From NCBI RefSeq assembly GCF_049801075.1, contig NZ_JBNAGG010000002.1, forward strand, positions 310,001 through 374,000: 64,000 nt of DNA. Direction: 5' to 3'. Shown here piece by piece: positions 50,415 through 59,905 of the stretch (position 1 is its first letter; each line of letters opens with the position of its first letter). The DNA is from Maritalea sp049801075 (GTDB lineage Bacteria; Pseudomonadota; Alphaproteobacteria; Rhizobiales; Devosiaceae). The translations under genes were made by a program, and so were the position numbers. Under the pieces are notes generated by a model that had not been told where the DNA came from, made no database searches, and saw only the letters and a program-made list of their open reading frames with translations.

Positions 50415-52067
50415 ATGGCAGAGATCGAACGCGAAGCGATGGAATATGATGTGGTGATTATTGGCGCGGGGCCTGCAGGGCTTTCTGCAGCTATTCGCAT
50501 CAAGCAAAAAGCGGGCGACGATGTTTCTGTTGTGGTGCTGGAAAAGGGCTCTGAAGTGGGCGCCCACATTCTGTCTGGCGCGATTTTGGATGTGTCCGGC
50601 CTGAATGAGCTAATCCCTGACTGGCAGGAAAAAGACGCGCCGATCAAAACTCCTGTCGGCACAGACGAGTTTCATGTGTTTTCCGAAACGGGCAAAAACA
50701 CAATTCCCCACGCGTTCATGCCGCCGCTTTTGAGCAACAAGGGCTGCTATATTGTGTCCATGGGCAATGTGTGTCGCTGGTTGGCAGAGCAGGCCGAAGC
50801 GATTGGCGTTGAGGTGTTTCCCGGCTTTGCCGCGTCTGAACTTGTTTATGGCGAGAATGGCGAAGTGGCTGGCGTTGTGGCCGGCGAATTTGGCCTGAAC
50901 CCAGATGGCACGCCGGGACCAAACTATGAGCCGGGCATGGAATTGCGCGGCAAATATGTCTTTTTCTCAGAAGGTGCGCGCGGGTCACTGTCGCAGCAAT
51001 TGATTGAGAAATTTGATTTGGCCAAAGATGCTGACCATCAAAAATATGGTCTGGGCATGAAAGAGATTTGGGAGATTGATCCCGCCAAGCACAAGCTTGG
51101 GCATGTGGAACACTCCATGGGTTGGCCGCTGGACAAGGACGCAGGCGGCGGCTCCTTTATCTATCATTTGGAAGATAATCAGGTTTACGTCGGGTTCGTG
51201 GTGCATCTGGATTACAAAAATCCGCACCTGTTCCCTTATGGCGAATTCCAAAAATTCAAGCATCATCCGCATGTAGCTGAGCTGCTGAAAGGTGGACGCC
51301 GCACTGCCTATGGTGCGCGGGTGATTTCTGGCGGTGGCGCTCAATCATTGCCGAAAATGGTGTTCCCGGGTGGGGCGCTGTTGGGATGTGCGGCGGGCAC
51401 GCTCAATTTCGCGCGGCTTAAAGGCAATCACAATGCAATGCTTTCTGGCATTGCCGCCGCGGATGCGGTGGTTGAGGCTTTGGCCGCTGGGCGTGCGGGC
51501 GACGAGTTGACCGCCTACGAAACCGAAGTGCGGACCGGCCCGATTTTCAAAGACATCGACAAAGTGCGCAACGTTAAGCCGCTGGCCAAAAAAGGGCCTT
51601 TGGGCGTGATGCTTTCTGGCATGGATATGTGGTGGGCGTCTTTGTTCGGTAAGCCGCTTTTGGGCACGCAAAGCCATGGAGTTTCCGATGCGGAAGCCAC
51701 CGGCAAAGCGGCTGATTATCCGAAATTGACCTATCCGAAACCGGATGGTGAATTGAGCTTTGATCGGCTGACCAATGTGAGCTTTTCGTTCACCAACCAC
51801 GCGGAAGAGCAGCCTTGCCATTTGAAGCTTAAAGACCCAGCAGTGCCGATTGAAAAAACACTGCCGGAATATGATGAGCCATCACAACGCTATTGCCCGG
51901 CTGGCGTTTATGAAGTGGTTGAGCAAAATGACGGGTCTGGCCCGAAATTTGTGATCAACGCGCAGAACTGCGTGCACTGCAAAACCTGCGACATCAAAGA
52001 CCCGGCCCGCAATATTGTGTGGACCGCCCCGCAAGGCGGCGAGGGGCCGAATTATCCGAATATGTAG
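50415..52067 (+). CDS. Electron-transfer flavoprotein:ubiquinone oxidoreductase
   Basis: A 550-residue membrane-associated protein that passes electrons from ETF to ubiquinone, linking fatty-acid and amino-acid dehydrogenases to respiration. The FAD motif is YDVVIIGAGPAGLSAAIRI. The C-terminal ferredoxin-like part supplies the [4Fe-4S] cysteines in CPAGVYEVV and NAQNCVHCKTCDIKDPARN, and the family ending GGEGPNYPNM is intact. The ATG at 50415 follows AGGGGAA. The ETF alpha and beta genes are not in this window. Confidence 0.95.
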   Translation: MAEIEREAMEYDVVIIGAGPAGLSAAIRIKQKAGDDVSVVVLEKGSEVGAHILSGAILDVSGLNELIPDWQEKDAPIKTPVGTDEFHVFSETGKNTIPHAFMPPLLSNKGCYIVSMGNVCRWLAEQAEAIGVEVFPGFAASELVYGENGEVAGVVAGEFGLNPDGTPGPNYEPGMELRGKYVFFSEGARGSLSQQLIEKFDLAKDADHQKYGLGMKEIWEIDPAKHKLGHVEHSMGWPLDKDAGGGSFIYHLEDNQVYVGFVVHLDYKNPHLFPYGEFQKFKHHPHVAELLKGGRRTAYGARVISGGGAQSLPKMVFPGGALLGCAAGTLNFARLKGNHNAMLSGIAAADAVVEALAAGRAGDELTAYETEVRTGPIFKDIDKVRNVKPLAKKGPLGVMLSGMDMWWASLFGKPLLGTQSHGVSDAEATGKAADYPKLTYPKPDGELSFDRLTNVSFSFTNHAEEQPCHLKLKDPAVPIEKTLPEYDEPSQRYCPAGVYEVVEQNDGSGPKFVINAQNCVHCKTCDIKDPARNIVWTAPQGGEGPNYPNM

Positions 52068-52139
52068 GTTGCGATTTGGGGTAGACGGGCACTTGATGCG
52101 CGGTTTTGCTCGATTGACTTGCCTTTCACTGCACACCCA

Positions 52140-52290
52140 CGTCATTACCGGACTTGATCCGGTAATCCATTTGCGGCTGGCCGTGTGGCAATATTTGGGC
52201 GAGTTGGCTCGGATATTGGGCAAGACCACAACTCTTCTTCACCAAACAGCGAATGCTGCATGGACCACCGGGTCGAGCCCGGTGGTGACG
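52140..52290. repeat. REPIN-like paired palindromic repeat, copy 2
   Basis: 151 bases. The left unit is CGTCA merging into ATTACCGGA-CTTGA-TCCGGTAAT and CCATTT, and the right unit is TGG then ACCACCGGG-TCGAG-CCCGGTGGT and TGACG. The layout and length match the copy at 45658. The rest of the 474-base gap (52068-52541) has no gene, only the terminator at 52354. Confidence 0.75.
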
Positions 52291-52353
52291 AGGGAGAGTG
52301 GGGATGCGTGTGGGCATTGAGGTGATCGCGGTCGATGCGGTAAGCAGGGCCCC

Positions 52354-52386
52354 AAAATGGTGGCTAAAAGGTCACCATTTTTATTT
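52354..52386 (+). terminator. Terminator in the gap after ETF-QO
   Basis: A perfect 9-bp stem AAAATGGTG/CACCATTTT with a 10-base loop, followed by TATTTC. Confidence 0.7.
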
Positions 52387-52541
52387 CTGCGCTGTTCAAG
52401 CGCTTAAATCTTCAAAATTTTTCATCATATATCTTGCCAAATCTAAATCCGGCTGACAGATTTTCAAACATATATTTCTGGCCTCACGCGCGATTTGCGC
52501 CTCTCAGGCGATCCAGAACCTTCAGTTTAGAGGATTTAGCT

Positions 52542-53930
52542 GTGGCACAAGTGCAAAATGCCCCGGGCGTGGGCAATATGTGGATGGATGAGGCGCGGGC
52601 AACTTTTAAGTTGGCGTGGCCATTGGTGTTGGCGCAATTGGCGCAAATCGGGTTAAGCACGTCTGACGTGATCATGATGGGCTGGTTGGGGCCTGAATTT
52701 TTGGGCGCCGGGGCGCTGGCTCATTCTTTCATGTTCTTCTTTTTGATTTTTGGCATGGGGCTGGTGACCGCTGTTGCGCCCATGATGGCGAAAGCCATTG
52801 GCGAAGAAGATGAAGTCTCTGTGCGCCGCACGGTGCGGCAGGGTTTTTGGGTGTGTATTGCATTCAGTACAATCGTCATTCCCTTTATGCTGCAAATTGA
52901 TCATATCTTTTTGCTGCTGGGGCAGGAGCCCGATATTGCGGTGCTGGCAGAGACATATGCCCGCGTCGGGGCGTTCCAGTTTTATCCCTTCCTGCTGTTT
53001 GCGGTGATGCGCTCATTTTTGGCAGCGCACAACATCACCATGGTTGTTCTGCTCGCCACATTGGTGGGCATTGTGCTCAACATTATTGGCAATTATGGCT
53101 TGATGTTTGGCAATTTTGGCTTGCCGCGGCTGGAACTGTTGGGGGCGGGCATTTCAACTGTGATTGTGCACAGTGCCACTTTCCTGTTTGCGCTGTTTTA
53201 TGCGCTCGCGCTTAAACGGTTTAAAGATTACAATTTGTTGCAGCGGTTCTGGAAACCAGATTGGCAGCGCTTTTTCGAGGTGATCCGCGTGGGCGTGCCT
53301 ATCGGCTTTATGTTGATGGCGGAGATTGGCATGTTTTCCGTGGCGGCCTTTATGATGGGCTGGTTGAGCAAACCTGAATTGGCCGCTCATGCGATTGCGC
53401 TGCAAATCACGGCGATTTCCTTTATGGTGCCGCTCGGCATCAGCCAGGCCACAACGGTGCGTGTTGGCATTTGCCATGGGCGGCGGTCGCCCATTGGCGT
53501 GATGGTGGCTGGCTGGACCAACATCGCCATGGGTGTTGGCTTTATGGTGTTCACCTGCATTTTGTATATTTTGTTTCCCGGCTTTTTTGTTCAGTTCTTC
53601 CTGAACCCGGCCGATCCGGAGAATGTTGCTGCGTTCAACTTTGCGGTGACTTACATCATGATTGCGGGCGTGTTCCAATTGGTGGATGGCGGGCAAGTGA
53701 TGGCTGCCGCGTCTTTGCGGGGATTGTCCGACACAAAGGTGCCAATGGCGATTGCTCTATTTGGCTATTGGGTCGTTGGCATTCCCGTCGGTTATCTGCT
53801 TGGATTCGTGTTCGAATGGCGGGGCATTGGTGTTTGGGCTGGCATGGCCTTGGGTCTTGCCGTGGTGGCGGTTTTGCTGACCATTCGGTTCTCGCAACGG
53901 GATCGGCTCGGCCTTGTCCGCTATGGATAG
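52542..53930 (+). CDS. MATE family efflux transporter
   Basis: A 462-residue, 12-helix multidrug and toxin exporter of the NorM type, driven by ion antiport. The first MATE repeat begins at TFKLAWPLVLAQLAQIGLST; the characteristic DVIMMGWLGPEFLGAGAL follows, and the second repeat has GVPIGFMLMAEIGMFSVAAF and ADGGQVMAAASLRGLSDTK-like residues (VDGGQVMAAASLRGLSDTK). The GTG at 52542 with AGAGGA seven bases before it gives the normal NorM length; an upstream ATG frame from 52434 lacks a ribosome site. Confidence 0.92.
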   Translation: MAQVQNAPGVGNMWMDEARATFKLAWPLVLAQLAQIGLSTSDVIMMGWLGPEFLGAGALAHSFMFFFLIFGMGLVTAVAPMMAKAIGEEDEVSVRRTVRQGFWVCIAFSTIVIPFMLQIDHIFLLLGQEPDIAVLAETYARVGAFQFYPFLLFAVMRSFLAAHNITMVVLLATLVGIVLNIIGNYGLMFGNFGLPRLELLGAGISTVIVHSATFLFALFYALALKRFKDYNLLQRFWKPDWQRFFEVIRVGVPIGFMLMAEIGMFSVAAFMMGWLSKPELAAHAIALQITAISFMVPLGISQATTVRVGICHGRRSPIGVMVAGWTNIAMGVGFMVFTCILYILFPGFFVQFFLNPADPENVAAFNFAVTYIMIAGVFQLVDGGQVMAAASLRGLSDTKVPMAIALFGYWVVGIPVGYLLGFVFEWRGIGVWAGMALGLAVVAVLLTIRFSQRDRLGLVRYG

Positions 53931-54113
53931 GTGCAGTCAATCATCCGTTATTTGGATGAGATCTAAATCAGATGTATAATTGTCATATGCCTCGTGTTAT
54001 TTTAAGTTTAAAATGATTTGGGGCATATGCGGCACATTAAATGGGCTGCCCTGAAAAAATTATTGACGCGCGAACCGCTTGACGGTTGCACGCGGGAGGG
54101 GGAAGCTAGCGCC

Positions 54114-54557
54114 ATGACTGACAAGTTGCATAACATTATTGCGCCCTATGTGGGCGAAACAGGCGGCCTGATTTCGGCGATGCACGCGGTGCAAGCAGAG
54201 TTGGGTTATTTGCCTGAGGATGTGCTGCCCGTGGCGGCAGAGCTATTCAACATCACCAAAGCCGAAGTGAAAGGCGTGATCAGCTTTTATGCTGATTTCC
54301 GTGACCAGCGGGCAGGCGCAACCCATGTGCGCGTTTGCGTGGCTGAGAGCTGCCAGTCTGTGGGCTCGCGCGACTTGGTGGCCGCGCTGGAGGAGCGTTT
54401 TGCCTTGAAGCTGGGCGAGACGGATTTGGCGCGGGAGCTGACCATTGAACCGGTCTATTGCCTCGGGCTTTGCTCCGTGTCGCCAGCGGCGGAAGTGAAC
54501 GGCAAATTGGTGGCCAAAGCCGACGCAGACAAGATCGCCAAGCGGGTGGAGGCATAG
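54114..54557 (+). CDS. fdsG: Formate dehydrogenase gamma subunit (NuoE-like)
   Basis: A 147-residue thioredoxin-like [2Fe-2S] subunit of the soluble NAD-dependent molybdenum formate dehydrogenase, homologous to NuoE. Cluster ligands are in RVCVAESCQSVGS and VYCLGLCSVSPAAEV. The start follows GGGAGGGGGAAG, and the longer frame from 54018 is not needed. It is the first gene of fdsG-B-A-fdhD, all within 5.6 kb with almost no spacers. Confidence 0.94.
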   Translation: MTDKLHNIIAPYVGETGGLISAMHAVQAELGYLPEDVLPVAAELFNITKAEVKGVISFYADFRDQRAGATHVRVCVAESCQSVGSRDLVAALEERFALKLGETDLARELTIEPVYCLGLCSVSPAAEVNGKLVAKADADKIAKRVEA

Positions 54558-54558
54558 C

Positions 54559-56112
54559 ATGATCAAAATTTATGTGCCTCTAGATAGCACGGCTGTTGCC
54601 CTTGGTGCCGACGAGGTGGCCGAGGCGATTTTGGCCGAAGCGCAAAAGCGCGATGCATCGGTGCAAATGGTGCGCAATGGTTCGCGCGGGATGCACTGGT
54701 TGGAGCCGCTGGTTGAGGTTGAGCAGGGCGGCAAACGGATTGGCTTTGCCAACGTCGATGAGGGCGATGTGGCCTCTCTTTTTAAGGCGGAGTTTTTGAC
54801 CAAGGCGGATCATCAAAGCTGCATTGGTGAGGTGGATGCGCATCCATTTTTGGCCAAACAAGAGCGGCTGACCTTTGCACGCTGCGGCTTTATCGATCCG
54901 TTGGATTTGGATGCCTATGCGGCGCAAGGTGGCTTGGCCGGGTTGAAGCGGGCGATTGAATTGAGCCGCGAGGAGATTGTCGGCGACGTGATGCTGTCGG
55001 GCTTGCGCGGGCGCGGCGGTGCCGGCTTTCCGGCGGGCATCAAATGGAAAACGGTGAGCGAAGCCGAGGCCGACCAGAAATATATTGTTTGCAATGCCGA
55101 CGAAGGCGATAGCGGCACTTTTGCTGACCGGATGATTATGGAAGGCGACCCGTTTTGCCTGATCGAAGGCATGGCGATTGCGGGCCTCGGCGTTGGTGCG
55201 ACCAAGGGCTATATTTATTTGCGTTCCGAATATCCGGTGGCACTTAAAGTATTGAATCAAGCGATCGAAATTGCCCGTGAAAACAATCTGTTGGGTGACA
55301 ATGTTCTGGGATCGAATCAGGCATTTGATCTTGAAGTGTTTGTCGGTGCGGGCGCTTATATTTGCGGGGAAGAGACCTCGCTGCTTGAGAGTTTGGAAGG
55401 CAAGCGCGGGCAAGTTCGCGCCAAGCCGCCGTTGCCTGCGCTGGAAGGCCTATTCGGCAAGCCGACCCTTGTGCACAATGTGATTTCCTTGTGCAGTGTG
55501 CCGATTATTCTGGCCAAGGGTGGCCAGTTTTATGCTGACTATGGCATGGGCAAATCTAAAGGCACTTTGGCGTTTCAACTGGCGGGCAATATTGCCCAAG
55601 GTGGTTTGGTGGAGAAAGCCTTTGGCATTTCCCTACGCTCACTAATTGAAGATTTTGGTGGTGGCACGCGGAGCGGTCAGCCGTTTCGGGCGGTGCAGAT
55701 TGGTGGGCCATTGGGGGCTTATTTGCCTGAAAGCCTTTTGGATCTGCCGATGGATTATGAAACGCTGGCTGAGCACGGCGCGGGCGTTGGCCATGGCGGA
55801 TTGGTGGTTTTTGATGATCAGGTCAATCTGCGCGAGCAGGCGCATTATGCGTTTGAATTTTGCGCTGAGGAAAGCTGCGGCAAGTGCACGCCGTGCCGCG
55901 TTGGCGCGGTGCGCGGCACCGAAGTTATGGAGCGCATTGCCAAAGGCGAAGATTGGGCGCAAAATATGGTGCTGCTCGATGATTTATGCGAACTGATGGT
56001 GGATGGCTCTTTGTGCGCCATGGGCGGGATGACCCCGATCCCCGTGATGAGCGCGAAAAAGCATTTCCCTGATGATTTTGAGCCGGACCATGCTGTCCGT
56101 GCAGCAGAATAG
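54559..56112 (+). CDS. fdsB: Formate dehydrogenase beta subunit (NuoF-like, FMN/NADH site)
   Basis: A 517-residue flavoprotein subunit that reduces NAD with electrons from the molybdenum subunit. Its first ~120 residues are a thioredoxin-like domain without cluster cysteines, as in other FdsB proteins. The NuoF-like core has GLRGRGGAGFPAGIKW, CNADEGDSGTFADR (FMN site) and GAGAYICGEETSLLESLEG, and the C-terminal [4Fe-4S] motif ESCGKCTPCRVG with a later cysteine in GSLCAMGG. It starts one base after the fdsG stop codon. Confidence 0.95.
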   Translation: MIKIYVPLDSTAVALGADEVAEAILAEAQKRDASVQMVRNGSRGMHWLEPLVEVEQGGKRIGFANVDEGDVASLFKAEFLTKADHQSCIGEVDAHPFLAKQERLTFARCGFIDPLDLDAYAAQGGLAGLKRAIELSREEIVGDVMLSGLRGRGGAGFPAGIKWKTVSEAEADQKYIVCNADEGDSGTFADRMIMEGDPFCLIEGMAIAGLGVGATKGYIYLRSEYPVALKVLNQAIEIARENNLLGDNVLGSNQAFDLEVFVGAGAYICGEETSLLESLEGKRGQVRAKPPLPALEGLFGKPTLVHNVISLCSVPIILAKGGQFYADYGMGKSKGTLAFQLAGNIAQGGLVEKAFGISLRSLIEDFGGGTRSGQPFRAVQIGGPLGAYLPESLLDLPMDYETLAEHGAGVGHGGLVVFDDQVNLREQAHYAFEFCAEESCGKCTPCRVGAVRGTEVMERIAKGEDWAQNMVLLDDLCELMVDGSLCAMGGMTPIPVMSAKKHFPDDFEPDHAVRAAE

Positions 56113-56121
56113 GAGGATCAA

Positions 56122-58971
56122 ATGGCGATCCTGAAAGAGAAAGATTTCGGCACCCCAGCTTCTAAATCCGATAAGCACGTGTCGGTGACCATAGACGGGT
56201 TTGAGGTGAGCGTGCCCGAAGGCACCAGCGTGATGCGCGCGGCGGCGACGGTGGGCTTGGATATTCCCAAACTCTGCGCTACGGACAGTATGAATTCGTT
56301 TGGCTCGTGCCGCTTGTGTTTGGTGGAAATTGAGGGACGCAAAGGCACCCCGGCGAGCTGCACCACACCTGTGGCTGAAGGCATGAGCATTTCCACCCAA
56401 ACGCCGCGCTTGGAAAAGCTGCGCCGTGGGGTGATGGAGCTTTATATCTCTGACCATCCGCTGGATTGCCTGACCTGCGCCGCCAATGGTGATTGCGAAT
56501 TGCAGGATATGGCGGGCGAAGTTGGCCTGCGCGATGTGCGCTATGGCTATGAGGGCGCAAACCATTTTGATGCGCCGAAGGATGAGAGCAATCCTTATTT
56601 CACCTTTGACCCGAGCAAATGTATTGTGTGTTCGCGCTGCGTGCGGGCGTGTGACGAAGTGCAGGGCACTTTGGCGCTAACCATTTCTGGTCGCGCGTTC
56701 GACAGCAAGGTAGCGTTGGGCACGGAAGATTTCTTCTCGTCTGAATGTGTATCATGTGGCGCTTGCGTGCAGGCGTGTCCGACGGCGACCTTGGAAGAAA
56801 AGGCTGTGATCGATCATGGCGTGCCGAACCGCTCGGTGTTGACGACTTGCGCTTATTGCGGCGTGGGCTGTTCGTTCAAGGCGGAGATGCGCGGCGATCA
56901 GGTGATCCGCATGGTGCCGTATAAAGATGGCAAGGCCAATCATGGCCATTCCTGCGTGAAGGGCCGTTTTGCCTGGGGCTATGCCACCCATAAGGACCGG
57001 ATCACGCAACCTATGATCCGCGACAAGATCACGGATCCCTGGCGCGAAGTGAGCTGGGACGAAGCAATCAAATTTGCGGCTGACGGGCTGAAAAAGGCAC
57101 AGGAGAAATATGGGCGTAAGTCCATTGGCGGCATTACCTCTTCACGCTGCACCGCGGAAGAAGTGTGGGTGGTGCAAAAAATGATCCGCACCGCCTTTGG
57201 CAACAATAATGTGGATACGTGCGCGCGCGTTTGCCACTCGCCCACTGGCTATGGCCTAAAGCAGACTTTTGGTACGTCCGCCGGGACGCAGGATTTTGAC
57301 TCGGTGGAAGACGCCGATGTGATCATGGTGATCGGGGCCAACCCCACCGATGCGCACCCGGTTTTTGCCTCGCAAATGAAGCGGCGGTTGCGCCAGGGCG
57401 CGAAACTGATTGTGGTTGATCCGCGCAAGATTGATTTGGTGCGGTCTGCCCATATTGAGGCGGATTATCATTTGCCGTTGAAGCCGGGCACCAATGTTGC
57501 CGTAGTGAATGCCATCACGCATGTGGTGGCCACCGAAGGCTTGATGGATCAAAGCTTTGTGGATGAGCGGTGCGATTTGCAGAGCTACAAGGAGTGGTTT
57601 GACTTCATCACCGATGAGATCAATTCGCCAGAAAGCGTAGCGGTGGAGTGCGGCGTTGATGCGGATGCTATTCGTGCTGCGGCTCGGCTTTATGCCAAAG
57701 GCGGTAAGGCAGCGATTTATTACGGCTTGGGTGTGACTGAACACAGCCAAGGCTCGACCATGGTGATGGGCATGGCCAATCTGGCGATGGCCACCGGGAA
57801 TATCGGCGTGCGCGGTGTGGGGGTAAACCCGCTGCGTGGCCAGAACAATGTGCAGGGTTCGTGCGATATGGGCTCGTTCCCGCATGAATTTTCCGGCTAT
57901 CGCGGCGTGGACAATGAAGAGGTGCGCGGCAGCTTTGAGCAGGCTTGGCAGCGTGAGTTGGATGGCGTGCCGGGCTATCGCATTCCGAACATGTTCGACG
58001 AAGCCATAGCAGGCCATTATAAGGGCATGTATGTGCAGGGTGAGGATATCGCGCAATCTGACCCGAACACTCAGCATGTGGAGGAGGCACTTCGCTCGCT
58101 GGATATGCTGATTGTGCAGGATTTATTCCTCAATGAGACTGCGCGGTTTGCGCATGTCTTCTTGCCGGGCACCAGCTTTTTGGAAAAAGACGGGACGTTT
58201 ATCAATGCGGAGCGGCGGATCAACCGGGTGCGTCCGGTGATGAAATCTGCAACTGGCCTTGAAGAATGGGAAGTGACCCAGCGGCTGGCTAATGAGATGG
58301 GTTATGCTGAAATGAATTACACCGATGCCAGCGAGATCATGGATGAGATTGCGGCACTGACACCGACATTTGCCGGGGTGAGCTTTGAGCGGCTGGATCG
58401 GGATGGCTCTGTACAATGGCCGTGCAATGATGATGCGCCGGACGGTACGCCGATCATGCATGTGGATGGTTTTGTGCGCGGCAAAGGCGCCTTTGTGGTC
58501 ACCGAATATGTGCCAACCACCGAGAAAACCAACCGCAAATTCCCGCTGATCCTGACCACCGGTCGGATTTTGAGCCAATATAATGTTGGGGCGCAGACGC
58601 GCCGGACCTCCAATATTGATTGGTGGGGCGAGGATGTGTTGGAAATTCATCCGAGTGATGCGGAAGCACGCGGTATTCGTGATGGGCATTGGGTGTCGTT
58701 ACGGTCGCGCAAGGGCGAAACCAGCCTCCGGGCTGTGATTTCCGAGCGGATGGCACCGGGTGTGGTTTATACCACCTTCCACCATCCGGAGACGGGCGCG
58801 AATGTGATTACCACGGAGAATTCCGATTGGGCCACCAATTGCCCGGAGTATAAGGTGACCGCGGTGGAAGTGGCGCCGGCCAACCACAAGTCCGACTGGC
58901 AAGAGCAATATGAGCTGGAAACGCCGAGCCTGCGCCAATTGATGGATGCGCCGAAAGAGCCGGCTGAATAG
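56122..58971 (+). CDS. fdsA: Formate dehydrogenase alpha subunit (Mo-bis-PGD catalytic)
   Basis: A 949-residue catalytic subunit that oxidises formate to CO2. Order of domains: [2Fe-2S] ferredoxin (GSCRLCLVEIEGRKGTPASC, residues ~61-80), the His-Cys [4Fe-4S] site (HPLDCLTCAANGDC), two ferredoxin clusters (CIVCSRCVRACDEV, CVSCGACVQACP) and the [4Fe-4S] of the molybdenum domain (CAYCGVGCSFKA, then CVKGRFAWGY). The molybdenum ligand is Cys371 in RVCHSPTGYGLKQ, not selenocysteine. The C-terminal MGD domain has QYNVGAQTRRTSNI. The start follows AGGAGG. Confidence 0.96.
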   Translation: MAILKEKDFGTPASKSDKHVSVTIDGFEVSVPEGTSVMRAAATVGLDIPKLCATDSMNSFGSCRLCLVEIEGRKGTPASCTTPVAEGMSISTQTPRLEKLRRGVMELYISDHPLDCLTCAANGDCELQDMAGEVGLRDVRYGYEGANHFDAPKDESNPYFTFDPSKCIVCSRCVRACDEVQGTLALTISGRAFDSKVALGTEDFFSSECVSCGACVQACPTATLEEKAVIDHGVPNRSVLTTCAYCGVGCSFKAEMRGDQVIRMVPYKDGKANHGHSCVKGRFAWGYATHKDRITQPMIRDKITDPWREVSWDEAIKFAADGLKKAQEKYGRKSIGGITSSRCTAEEVWVVQKMIRTAFGNNNVDTCARVCHSPTGYGLKQTFGTSAGTQDFDSVEDADVIMVIGANPTDAHPVFASQMKRRLRQGAKLIVVDPRKIDLVRSAHIEADYHLPLKPGTNVAVVNAITHVVATEGLMDQSFVDERCDLQSYKEWFDFITDEINSPESVAVECGVDADAIRAAARLYAKGGKAAIYYGLGVTEHSQGSTMVMGMANLAMATGNIGVRGVGVNPLRGQNNVQGSCDMGSFPHEFSGYRGVDNEEVRGSFEQAWQRELDGVPGYRIPNMFDEAIAGHYKGMYVQGEDIAQSDPNTQHVEEALRSLDMLIVQDLFLNETARFAHVFLPGTSFLEKDGTFINAERRINRVRPVMKSATGLEEWEVTQRLANEMGYAEMNYTDASEIMDEIAALTPTFAGVSFERLDRDGSVQWPCNDDAPDGTPIMHVDGFVRGKGAFVVTEYVPTTEKTNRKFPLILTTGRILSQYNVGAQTRRTSNIDWWGEDVLEIHPSDAEARGIRDGHWVSLRSRKGETSLRAVISERMAPGVVYTTFHHPETGANVITTENSDWATNCPEYKVTAVEVAPANHKSDWQEQYELETPSLRQLMDAPKEPAE

Positions 58972-59753
58972 TGGCGGACAAAGAGCAAGAGGTGGCGCGG
59001 GCCGTCGATATCGACATTGGTGGCGCGCGTGATCAATGGCAATTGGCGAATGAATGTCCGTTGGCTCTGGTCTATCACCAGCGTAATTATGCGGTGATGC
59101 TGGCCAGCCCGCAGGATCTAACCGACTTTGCATATGGCTTTTCCATCAGCGAGCGGGTTGTGTCCGATGCGTCCGAGATCAAATCGGTGCGGGCTGAGCC
59201 GAATGTGCTGGGCATTGATCTGCATATGGAGATTGATCAGGCGCGGCTGGAGCGGCTGGATTTAACCCAACGACGGCGGCATCTGGTCGGTGCGTCCGGC
59301 TGCGGGCTTTGCGGGCTGGATAATGTAGATCAGTTTTTGGCGAAATTGCCGGAAGTGGCGGAGGTGACGCCAACCAAAGAGGCGATGGAGAAGGCCATGG
59401 CTGCTTTCTCGTTGCATCAGAAGCTTAATCAGCAAACCCATTCCGTGCATGGGGCCGCGTGGGTGTCGCTAGAGGGCGGCATCGTTGCTATGCGCGAGGA
59501 TGTGGGACGTCATAATGCGGTGGATAAGCTCTTGGGTGCGAGGGCGCGGGCCGCTTTCGCAGGGGAGGCTTTTCCTGACGGGTTTTTAATGGTGTCCAGC
59601 CGCTGTTCTTTTGAAATTGTGGAGAAAACGGCGCGGCATGGGGTGGGGGCGCTGCTGTCCATTTCTGCGCCGACGGCGTTGGCGTTGGATAAGGCGGAAG
59701 AGGCCGGATTGCGCCTTTTTGCGCGGGCGCCGGGTGGGATTGCGCGGTTTTAG
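58971..59753 (+). CDS. fdhD: FdhD sulfurtransferase for formate dehydrogenase maturation
   Basis: A 260-residue FdhD protein (called fdsC in the fds operons) which transfers sulfur to the molybdenum cofactor to activate FdsA. The sulfur-carrying motif is GASGCGLCGLDNV (CxxC), and other conserved pieces are SVHGAAWVSLEGG, MREDVGRHNAVDKLLG, SSRCSFEIVEKT and SAPTALALDKAE. It starts with a GTG sharing one base with the fdsA stop (TAGTG), so translation is coupled. A small fdsD gene, common after this in other fds operons, is not present. Confidence 0.94.
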   Translation: MADKEQEVARAVDIDIGGARDQWQLANECPLALVYHQRNYAVMLASPQDLTDFAYGFSISERVVSDASEIKSVRAEPNVLGIDLHMEIDQARLERLDLTQRRRHLVGASGCGLCGLDNVDQFLAKLPEVAEVTPTKEAMEKAMAAFSLHQKLNQQTHSVHGAAWVSLEGGIVAMREDVGRHNAVDKLLGARARAAFAGEAFPDGFLMVSSRCSFEIVEKTARHGVGALLSISAPTALALDKAEEAGLRLFARAPGGIARF

Positions 59754-59768
59754 GCTCACGCACTTCCA

Positions 59769-59881
59769 CGTCATTTCCGCGTGGGCGGGAAGCTAGGTGG
59801 GACTATCTGCGCGCAAGTCGTCGGCGTTGTGCGCTTAGAGTAGCTGCTGCTTGGAGCCTCGGGGCGAGCCCGAGGATGACG
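59769..59881. repeat. REPIN-like paired palindromic repeat, copy 3
   Basis: 113 bases between fdhD and the AhpD-like gene. The left unit is CGTCA with TTTCCGC-GTGG-GCGGGAA; the right unit is TTGGA with CCTCGGG-GCGAG-CCCGAGG and TGACG. Outer blocks match the copies at 45658 and 52140; the left palindrome is of another subtype. Confidence 0.65.
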
Positions 59882-59905
59882 TAAGCGAGTGTGCTGGGCT
59901 TTGCT

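Noticed and set aside
57256..58077. Long reading frame antisense to fdsA (and similar frames antisense to mdeA, mdeB, dnaG and rpoD)
   Set aside because: They lie in full opposite to well-supported genes and show no family motifs; they arise from codon bias in the real genes.
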